A DNA stretch of 64,000 bases from Mesocentrotus franciscanus (lineage: Eukaryota; Echinodermata; Echinoidea; Camarodonta; Strongylocentrotidae), in NCBI GenBank assembly GCA_037976565.1, contig CP137675.1, positions 15,589,330 to 15,653,329 on the forward strand, read 5' to 3'. Each line of letters begins with the position of its first letter. Within the stretch, counting starts at the first letter, position 1. The notes beneath the pieces were generated by a model. That model saw only the letters and a program-made list of their open reading frames with translations. It was not told the origin of the DNA and searched no databases. Positions 27,991 through 39,800 of this stretch are shown here, piece after piece. Both the position numbers and the translations under genes were made by a program.

Positions 27991-29259
27991 GAAGGAGACA
28001 TGCATGATACAAATGTAGCTACATAGGCCACAATAACGATGTATACACAATCATTGATTTAATTTATAGAATACACAAGATCTCTTTACTGGTGCATACA
28101 AAAGAGATGACAATATGGTTCGGACGTACAAAAAAATTTTGGTATATATGTATTAATACTGAGTTGATATTCTGTCTACATTGGTGTCAACATTAAGAAA
28201 AGTGGAGAGTTTTCAAAACAATAAATGTATAAAGGGAAAGGAAGGGAGACAGAGAAGAAAGAAAGAAGAATAGACAAAGAGAGAGGGAGAGAGAGAGAGA
28301 TAGAGAGAGAGCAAAAGAGGGAGAGAGAGAGAGGGGAAGGGGGGGGGGAGGAGGACAGGATACAGCTGCTGAGATCTCTTTAGTAACTACAAAAATCTTG
28401 AAAAATCTTGCAAATATCAATAAAAATGTTATTTCCTAGAAATAGCTATGTACAATATTAAATATATATTGTTCATACCTTTCTTTAATAATATAATATT
28501 AATCGAATTATCCCGCAGCTCACAATGTTCAATCAAAGTCGTATATCCCTTTGGAAGTTAACTTGTTAAACAGGTATAAATAGGTTGAAACGGTAAATGC
28601 AGGTAAAGATTCCATGATCGGAGCATCAATACTCGTGGATAACAAGTTGAAAGTTACAATTTTGAAATAAGTTAATATCAAAGTTAGGTGGCATCTGCTG
28701 ATCAAATCATGCACATATACAAGGATTTTCAAAGAGTATTGTCACAAAGCTTATACCCCAACCATGGGGTGAGAGGTTTGCACTAATACAACACAAGGTG
28801 GGCTATTTCCTCCTACTGCACTTATTTGCTCCAGAATCCATGAGCTTCTTTCTTTTAAGAACAAATGCAGAGCAACAGAAGAAGGATAGAATCCGTACAT
28901 CTGGATTAAATGCCATGGATTTCCTGCACATCTTCCATGGACCACAAGGGTGCAGGTAGGGCTTTAATGGTATGTAGGAATTCACAAACCACAGAAAGAG
29001 ATCTCATATACAGGCGATGCATTCATTAAGTCAAACCACACAGCTTCAGTTTATAATAGCAAACTTGCTGCACTGGCCAATAGCCGATCATCATTTTATC
29101 CTGCTTGAAACCAGTGCCAGCATTCCGTAATTCATGTTGTGTAGACTCCACAAAAAAAATCATGACTAAAGATACATTTTTTCGGGACTGAAAGGAGAAA
29201 TAGAGACCCGTACTTTGCTTACTGTCATCAAATGGATAATTTTAGGCAAATGTATTGCA

Positions 29260-29265
29260 TTTATT
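29260..29265 (-). terminator. Candidate poly(A) signal of FKBP8
   Basis: TTTATT on the plus strand (AATAAA on the gene strand), about 88 bases beyond the FKBP8 stop. It is the nearest canonical hexamer I see; the cleavage site is not visible. Confidence 0.4.
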
Positions 29266-29352
29266 GCATTTTTAAAGGTGTTTACAATCTTACTCTGGAG
29301 TTGTTTTGATGTCCATTTGGTCACAGATGGCTAACAGCATCTTCATGTAGGT

Positions 29353-32300
29353 CTACGACAAATAAAGAGAAAGTGCTACGCCGACAGCGGCAACGATCAC
29401 AGATAATCCAATCAGGAGATATTTAGCCTGAGGTAAAAAAGAAAAGAAACCAATATAATTTTAAGAGACTTCTAGTAAGTTTATTTAAAATTGCTTGACA
29501 CAGAAAATATGACTTCAGTTTTGTTGATACTGCTCCTAATTTGGCTACTGATAGTTTGACTACTATGGGCTCACTGCCCCCCCCCCCCTTCCCAATTTTT
29601 CCAGAAGTCCCAAAGTGCCTCTTATTACTTCTGATAAGTGTCACTCTTTACCATCGCGTTTCGCTTCTACATGTTCTTCCCATTTCCTCCGACAAAATAT
29701 GCCCTTTTAAAGTCATAAAACAGCCTTATTTAACTGCTCAGAATACTGTCACCTCCTGGGAAGGCATCAGGGTCCAGGGCAAAAGGGGCGCCATGCCCTA
29801 CATCTACCAGGATAGATAGTGCCTCTTTTACCCTTTTCCCCTTTTCAAAGCATAATTGGGTCCCTTTCATATGTTACACTAACAAATCATACTTTATTGA
29901 AAGAGGCATCTTCAAATATATCAATTTTTAATACTATATTTTATCCCCCCCCCCCTCCTCTTGAAGACCTTTGGAAACACCACGCAAAGCCCTTCTGTGT
30001 TATGCTACCCTTTTCTATTTCAAATATATACAGTGCCTTATACATTTTTGATAACTTTATACATTAAGAGTACTCTCTTTCAAATATATAGCCTGCTGTA
30101 CGCAAGAAAGCCGTAAGAGCAATGTATTGTCAATGGCAGTAATGGCCTTCTTGCGGGCAGTAGACAAATTATACAGTGCCTTATAATAATAACAAGTCAA
30201 TGCAAAGCGTAGCATCCCATCGCCGGGTACAAATGGCCTATATTTGGCAATTTTTTTGCATATTTAATGAGCTGTGGCCTTTGACCTTTGACGTACATAC
30301 TCAACAACATTACATACGTTATTGAATGAAAACCACATTTTCGGATACATAATTAGCTATTTTCGCATATTTAATGAGCTATGACCTTTGACCTACATAC
30401 TCCGAAAATCGAATGTAGGCTGTATTTCGATACCATGTACCTTCATATCAAATATCATTAAAATCCTTCAAACATTGCTAAAGTTATCGTACGGAATAAT
30501 ATGTGGATAATAAAAAACCAATCTTGTATAGAGCATAACACATTACGCAAGTATATCCCTATGCGCTTGGGAAAAAAAAAAAGCAAAGAGAAAATAGGTT
30601 ACTGAGTTCCTTTCATATTTTAAAGATTTGGGATAAGTGTGCTTTGAGGGCAGATTTAAACTTATCTATTCTATTAATGTTTCTGAGAGAGTCGGGGAAG
30701 ACATTCCATAACACTAGGGCAGCATGGGCACATGAATGTTCACCATGTTTTTGTCATAATAGGAGGAACAATAAACAAATTCTTTTTACATAATCAAGGA
30801 TCTCTTGTTGGTCTGTCTGTGTGCAGTGAGTAATTAAAAAAGAGGGAGCTAGTCCATTAAAACATTCATAAGCTAAAAGCCGTATCTTCAACTGTCTGGA
30901 TGCAAGACTGGACTGGTAAACAAAGTAAATTTCATAAGACAGGGTACATCATGATCAATGTCAACATCAGTATGAACTTTTTGAACTTACTCTTGAGCTC
31001 TTTTTCTCTTCTTTCTCAGACACAGCTGCCATATCTCCTACCATCCTCTGGTACATGGCTTTTTCAGATTCGACCTCCTTTTGCTGTTTCACTGAGAGCT
31101 TAGCAAGCTCTTGGTGAATGGTCTGCACAAAATGAAACAGATTTGGTATTTGCCGACTTAAAAAACATTATCTTTGAAAGCTTAGCAAGCTCTTGATGAA
31201 CGGTCTGCACAAAATGAAACAGATTTAGTATTTCCTGACTTAAAAAACATGATCTTTGAAAGCTTGGCTAGCTCTTGGTGAATGGTCTGCACAAAAAGGA
31301 ATACAAAAATTATAAATAATAACAATTGCACTTTTACACCACCAACCCCTCAAAAGCTCAAATCAACCGTCAGGTATCTTTTACACTGTTCTTCAGTATC
31401 CAAATTAAAAGTTTCAAATGCTGCTGCTCGATTGAGAATGAGAAGAGAAAGCAAAAAGGGGAGATTGGGGGGTAATGTGGTTTTAATAGAAGAAGAACTG
31501 CATACTAGTACCTACACTGGAATCAATACAAATAGTTGAATGGACAGCAAGACATGTAAAAAAGTCACTTTTACCCGTCAAATCCTTACCTTTCCATTCA
31601 AGGGGGTTGTCAATACAGTATACGGATTTGAAGATACATGTCAATCAACCTATGATTTCTTTTTCAGTGAATCCTATTGATATCAGTGAAATAATGAATA
31701 ATCTATCTATCTATCTATCTATGTTCCATAGCTTGGAGGCTGTTGGGGTGACAATGAAATGGACCTTGATGCGCAGGTTATCCTGTCTTCTGCTGTTCTA
31801 GTTAGCTGCTCAAATGACATGCCTCTCCACTGTTTGATGTTATCAGTCCATGTCCTATTTGGTCTGCCTCTCTTTCCTACTTTCACAATTGTGATGAGGT
31901 GATCATGTTCCCATTTATAGCTCTCCATTATCTCTCTCACCTAATCACCTTATTGTTGGACATATAATAATAAATAAATCCATCCAATATTCATTGTGCA
32001 CAAAGTATTAATCAAGTGCCCCTTCACAGATCAGTGATCAGACCAGGGTCCCCCGTTGCATAGAACTTATCATTTATGGCAGCTATGCCATCAATGGTAA
32101 CTTCCATGGAATACTTGATTTTGATTGGCTGTTAGTTACCATTGATGGCACAGTTACCATTAATGGTAAGTTTTATGCAACAGGTCCCTGTTCAATAAAA
32201 TATGGTGCCAAATCATACCACCAGACAAAGCCAGTAAAAAATGGTGAAACATCGCTGAGAAATTGTAACATCTTATCACACTTTCCAGTCATTGAGTTGT

Positions 32301-33846
32301 AGTTTTCCCAATACATAAAATTTATTAGACAAAGTATAATCTTTAGGAAGCTAATCATTATTTCATACCTTGTTTGCTGGTTCTATTGCTAAAGCCTTTT
32401 TCAGATACGTCTGAGCTTCGGTGAATTCCAGTTGGCCTGCTAGAACCTAGAGAATGAGGAGAGGATAGGACTTCAATTACATAAACGGCATTAATACAAA
32501 AACTCTTCAGCTATATTGTCAAACTTTCTCTCTGTTACACAAGATATTACTATTCAAGCTCGACATTGACTTTCAAAGATCAAAATTGTAATCAGAACAA
32601 ACATGTGGCCTTTCCATTGCTCTGAAGCAGTGAGTAAAACAATGAAAGTTACAGGAATTTAAACAGAATCATTACAAATTTTGTGGCTATACTTCCAAAT
32701 TGCATGTATCTATTGTTTAGTACAGGGCCTGTATCAGAAAGAGTTGCAACAGATCTGAATGAATACAAAAAATATCACAAAGTTTTCAAATCAATCACAA
32801 TGTCATGTTTAGCTGTGCGAGAGATTAAAACTGTATCTAAACTCAATAATTTTTGTATCATTGCAAAGAGGAGGCTAAACTAACCCAAGTTATCAACATT
32901 TTGTCATGGATTAATTAATCCACTAACAAAACTGATCAAAGTGCTACCATTTTTTCGTCCTTGAACAACCCTCCGTGATATTTCTTCGCACAGCAACTTT
33001 AATAGTAGTTACAATTGTTATCAAACTTAAGCTGAGACAGATTAAGAAACTCAACTATATGACAGGGGCTAATAATAGTAATATTTATATAGCGCTTGAT
33101 ACTAATGACTTAGTTACTCACAATAACCATGCCTTCTTTACTAATAAGCATCTTTCATATTGAAATTCAAAATATTAATTTTATGTTATGCACATGTCTT
33201 TGTTACTTTCATTAAAGATGCATAGGTGTTGTCAGGATTAGCCTTCAGGTTTATGACCAACAGGTCTTATGTATTAAATGCCTTGCATTCCCCCATATGG
33301 TAAAGTCATTATATCTCACTTTTCCCTCACCCAAGACTCTCTGAGAGACTAGGGGGTATTTCTTGATAGGCCTTATGGTTCGGGTTTACTGTGTGCAGAC
33401 TTGTACACACATTAATGGTATTTCCACCAAGTCTGGCGTCAGTGAAATATGGCCTTGTGCACATGGAAACTGACGACCCACTCCCTTTAAAGCAAATAAC
33501 TGATGTGTTTTTCTAGCCGAAGGAAGACTGGGAGTGAATGCTGTTGAACCATAACCAGAAAAAAGCTTAAATACAAAGTCATACTGAAGCTTTTCATCTC
33601 GGACTCACTAGAGTAATACACCGGTAAACCAGCTGGTACACCAAGACTGGCATCTCATGATTTGAGGAGCCAATCAGAGCTTGTTATCTTTTTTTCACAC
33701 ACTTTGTTAACATTGTTTGATTTTGTCGGTCTGTTCATTCTTGCTTTTTAATCTTAAGGGTGCAAAACAAAAAGTTTCAGTGTGTCTGTATTCAAAGGCA
33801 GAGCTATTGTTAAATGTTGTAATACATGCATTTATCATACCCCCTT

Positions 33847-33880
<34 letters not shown>

Positions 33881-36800
33881 CCTCTCTCTCTCTCTCTCCC
33901 TGCCCCCCTCCCCTCCTCTCCCCCTCTCTCTCTCTCATTACCTTGCCTTTCCTAAACAGTGCCTTCACATTGCTGGGGTCCTTCAATAGGACAGAATTGC
34001 AAGACTGAAGAGCTGCTGAGAATGCATCCACCTGCAAACATAACATAGAATGAATTCATAAGAGAACATGCTATCATACATGTTGTACATGCCAACCTTC
34101 ACAGTGAACTTAGGAATCTCTCGTGGCAAAATCTGGAATATTTGTATACAATTCACGCCAAAGTTTTCAGAAAAAAAGAGGAATCTGAGATTCAGGGCAT
34201 AAGTTTGGAGGACCGAAATAGGAAGGGTTGGCTGTTATGTGATAAGTTCATTAGGTTCATATTTATTGTCCATTTAACAATGGAAATTCATTGTATTACA
34301 TGGTATATAGATACACATATATAACATATACACTCATACCAAATGTGCAGTATTTCCAGGAAGGCATTCAACACTATATTAAAGCTTGATATGGAAATTT
34401 TAATATGCCTCCTTCATGCTAACTTTGATGATAATAAGGTAATCTTCAAGGCATAATCATCCTACAATTTATTCAAAATATATAGAGTTGCATATTTTGT
34501 ACATGATGAAAATACCAGTCACTTATAAACAGCACCAGAGCTTCTGTTGTGTGCAATTAGTTTTACAATAAAAGGAAAATAAAACTCAAATGTATTAGGA
34601 AACAAGAGTAAAATACTGTCATGTCTTCCAAAGCGACTTTTATTGGAATTGCCCGGATTTTCAGATTCTATGACATGTGCTCCTGCGGCAATGACTCCAT
34701 GGTCTATTCCCTACATTTACAAAATTCTTGATTTCAAGCTTTCAACCATGGACCAAATACTACATGCACAGTGTATACTTCTACCTAAACCTCACCTAAA
34801 ACCCCATTCCAACCCTAATTCTAACCATGTATTTGACGGAATAAAGCCTGAAGCAAAAGTCACTCCACAGATTATCATCATGATTCCTTCTTACCTTGAG
34901 CTGAGCAGCTGCCAAATTATTGAAGCATTTGACCGACATATCACTCACTTCCTTCTCGTAGCTGTCACCCTTTCCACTCTGTCACAAATAAACAAATAAG
35001 TGGTGCTTTACACTTTTACAGCATTCTTTGACATCAATATATTATAAACTCTTCTTACCATTTAATATCACGGTCAAACCAGACAAAATTCAACAGGTTA
35101 CCGGTCCTGTTTCAAAAAACTTGTTATCAATAATAAATGCTAACATTCTCCTATGACAAATTAGCTGTCAGCCAATCTGATGCCACTATTTACTGTTCTT
35201 CAAATTGGCAAAAATAACATTTTTCTTTTATAGCTACATTGTTTGAATAAAATGAAATGTCTCTGAAACCAATATACATGGGCAAGAATGATGTTGAAAA
35301 GTTGTTGAAAAATGGCAAAGTTTGATAAAAAAAACAATGCTTTGGAATCTCTCAACATGTTGCCAATTTAAGGATTTGACAGTAAAAAAAAATTCCTGGC
35401 ATTAACACAAAATAGTCCTGCAACAAAAATGGATGTAGTGTGTGCCAAAAATCCCACCCATTCTACAAATGCATCTGGCATATTTCTAGGGCTCTGAATC
35501 AAGTTATTGAGCCAAACCGCAAAATGTGGAACGATTGTCACGAAAGGGTTAATGAAGATATATTATGGTATAGTTATATCGACTGCTACGAGAGGACTAG
35601 CTGTTTCTATACGCTCAAGGGATAGTTGAATCCCCTGCTATCACCCCGAGGCGCGCCTGGGTCCGCGAGCCAGTATAGAAACAGCTAGTCCTCGAGTATT
35701 AAAGCAGTCGATATGACTTTTATATGCCGAATTAAAACAAAAATCTACCAAGAATTCTTACCTTAGCCTTTTAGTGAGTAAAAATTTGTTAAAACATCAC
35801 AGAAAATCTGAAACACTGTCTGTTAATCTTCGCTTAATCTTCAAGTGAAAGTTTCAATCATTTGGGAATCGCAGACAAAGAGCACTGTATATGGCGTCCG
35901 TGCTCGCACGTAGACAATTTTAACACGCAAACCAATGGGGATCGCAGTAAACCAATGGGAATCGCAGGATAATGAGGCGGAGGGTAGAAACTTTTAACTA
36001 GGCCCTGTGGGCTATTGCTATGCCCTGTGAGTTGGGCATGGCTTGAAATCACGACTCCAATTTCGACCAATCAGATGGCTAGATTTTTAAAGTGAGGTAT
36101 ATAATATTTACTATCAGCCACTTTAATAGTTTTTTTGACACAGTGTGACACAGGAATTCAAACAATGCAATGTTTTTAAAAATCAATACGGATAGTGATA
36201 CACAAATCTTCTCAGGTCTCAACATTATCCTCTAAAGGTTACTTTAATATCTACAAAATACATGTTCACTTACTGGACAATCATCTAGCAATGTTATGGC
36301 TCTGCAAAAAAAAGAGAAGAAAATAAATGATTATTAGATGGAGAAAATGAAGACTACGTAAAACAATCATTAAAAATGACCACCATTTGTAAAATTATTC
36401 AAACTTTCTGCAAGCCCCTAGAGGCACTGGTTGCAGCAGAATGGAGATGCCATTAGACCATTATTTTGCTTGGTTGATATTCCTGATAAATTATTAAAAT
36501 ATATGTTCCACTGAGAATGTGTATGATCTTCACACCTTGAAAAAAAAGGAGACATTTAAAGGAAGGAAAGTTTGTTACCTGAAAACATTTTCATATTTTT
36601 TTCTTCTTCTCAATTTATTGCTGGATTTGTGAGGTGGCTTACACGTAATTCTCAATCCGCTACAAATTATGGCTCACATGCGACATTGTAAAAAAGAGAA
36701 ATGAGGCATCATCCATGAGAATCATTACAAATGTACAGAATTGACCATACCTCGTGTATGAGTTGATTGCACCGGAATAATCTTTCCTTCCAAACAGTTC

Positions 36801-39800
36801 ATTACCATACTCCCTCTTCTTGTTACTGAAAACAACAACAAAATATATAGAAGTATAAACATCATGAGGTTACTCACAAATCCTCAAGGTTTTAAATACA
36901 ACATCTGAAAGCTAATGCATGATTGACTACCTGTGCGGTAAGGGGCATGACATTTCAAATTTGAAAACACAAAGTGACATATATCAAGAGACAAAGAAAA
37001 TGTAGAACTGTTGGAGTAAAACAAGAAAAAAAAAAAAAAAAAAAAAAACCGAGTGAATAAAATATCAAGAAAAAGTAAAAATATGAGTATGAGAGGTAGA
37101 GAGGAGAAGGAAAGAAAGAGGAAAGAGACAAAATTACAGCAAGCCAGAAATTATTGTGATCTATAATCAAGAGCAATTCCTTAGCAAGACACTTTCATAC
37201 AGTACACAAATTTGGTGTTGTGTCAAGTGTGGTTCATTTATTTTGTGGCATGAAATTATTCAGTCTTCAGTCTTTATTTATTTTCACCCTCAATAAAAAC
37301 AAGTAAACATACATAAAATATATAAACAACAGAGCATCATCAATAGAAAATCAATACAGAGCAAATAGACAAAAACAAATTATGAGAATGAGGGGTCAAC
37401 AAAACAGAGCAAATAGCCTTATAGGCCGTTAACCCCCAAATTTACAATACATACATAATTATAATTATAGTAATTATAACAAACAAATCTTAACCATTCG
37501 CAAAATTCATAAAAACTACATGAGGGAGAAAGCTTCTGCTTTTACAGTAAGCTGCAAACGAAATGAGTGAAATCAAGGGAAAATGGTACTTACGCTAGCT
37601 GACATATTTCATCTAATGTCATCGTGATAGGTGTAGGTGGAGGATTTGCTTCTAATAATTCTACTTCATAAATCATGTCAGTGTTGGGCAAGATCTTCGG
37701 CTCTCTAGAAAGATACAAAATGACAAGAGCAAATGGTTATATTTTATGATTTCAGACTTTCTGAAATGAGCATGGACACTCAGCAAAGAAAAAGAAAGTG
37801 GACACTCTTTATTGTTCAAAATTGTCATATAAACCGTTAATAAAAATGTAATAAAATATAAATCAAATCAAGGAAATATTAATACTCTACTATTCTACCT
37901 AAATCAAGATTGATCAAGTTTTGAACTTTCTTGCTTGGATGGGCACATTCATTTAATCCTTAGTAGGTCTTATTCAGAACATTGCAAAAAATAGAGCAAG
38001 AAGCCATTCAAATGTTACTGAACATGTGCATCTGAAAGTCATTCTTGTTCAACAATGAAGACAAAGAATGAGAAGCAATGAGGATTGAGCTCTGGATGTC
38101 ACTTGTAGTCTCAGGACTGTGGTTTTGACAAGCAGTATAAAGATGCCTCTCCTTTATACCCAAGATCGTGGACAAGCTGTAGGATACCCCCAAAGCTCTT
38201 TGACATCTGAAAGTTACGATACTTCCCTTCAACACATAATTAATTCACATTACTTGTTTCCTTATCATTCTTACAAAATAATACATTTGTAAAGAACACA
38301 ATATCTGAAGACAATATTTCTTGAGTTTTTGAATATCCTCATAATAGTTGCCCAGAAAGCATGTTTCCACAAAGTCTAAATATGCCAAAATATTCTGTTC
38401 TTAGCATATTTGTTAATTTTGTTAGTTATTATTTAATATCAATGAAAGAATATAGATAGAATAGAATTACCTGTTTGACATTTATATCTGTTCAAAGCTC
38501 TTAATCAAATGCTTTATACATTTATTAAACTTGTGCTTAATCCAATGACACAATTCCTACATTGTACTGTAGCTACTAAATGTAATTGATCATGTATGCA
38601 TATCTCTTTACTTGCAATCTATAAATAGCATTTCTTTATGGGAAAGCTCTACTATGATTACTTACTTTCCATATTCACCATAGGCAAATCTAGCATTGGT
38701 ATGGATTTCCGCTACCTCACCTAGCTCCATCAGGCATACACACAAGTCAATAGCTGAGGAACAAATCATACAAGCAAAATCAATCAATGTGGAATCAAAA
38801 CCCAGCTACATACTAGAAGGACATTCATCTAGTATTATGACTAACTATCATACTTGCCTACCTTTCACAGCAAAAATTAGGAATCTCTCAAGGCAAAATT
38901 AGGAATAGAGTCGATTTGTATATATCAAAATGTAGTGTTCAAAACAATAGCTTGAAGGCCAAAAATTAGGAATGGTTGGCAGCTATAAACTAAACACTTT
39001 CTATTTCGGGCTGCATGGGGAGAACGTCTTGCAATAGGTGGGTGATAAAGAAAAACAAGGGAAACGCTCTTGCCTGCATTACGCAATTCGATATGATGAA
39101 AAATTGAGGTTGGGACATTATTTATAGGCAGGGTGGCCCATTAGCAGGCCCCCAAAAATGAAATTCTCTGAATATAATCAGCATTTTGAAGTGAATATTG
39201 ACTAAGAATCATCAGAAGAATTATTTACTATTATTTGTACCAAGATTCATAACTTTCATGAAATATGAACAAATAACAAAAATTGATTTATTAATTCTCA
39301 TATTAAGTTGTGAAAACATAATCCAAGTCTACTGACCTAAAATGGCCTGTGACCTTGACTTTGTGACCTGGAATTTGTGTCATATGATTTGTGATACTTG
39401 ATAACCCTTGGGTACAAGTTTCATGGAATTTGAACAAACACTTTTGAAATTATGCTAAAAATTCAAAATCTTGATGTTGATGCCAAAACAAAGTCTAAGC
39501 TTGCAGACCTGAAATGACATTTGACCTCGACTTTGTCATCTATAAAAAGACTAATCACATGATTGGTGATACTTGATAAATCTTATGTTCAAGTTTCATG
39601 GAATAGGAATGTATACTTTCAAAATCGATGATAAAAATTCAAAATCTTAACCTTTGGTTAAGTTTTGATGTTGATGCCATAACATACCGGTAGTCTAAAT
39701 TTGTTGACCTGAAATGACCTTTGACTTTGCGACCTGAAATTCTACTCACATGATTGGGGATACTTTATAACCCCTATGTTCAAGTTTCATGGAAGAGGAA

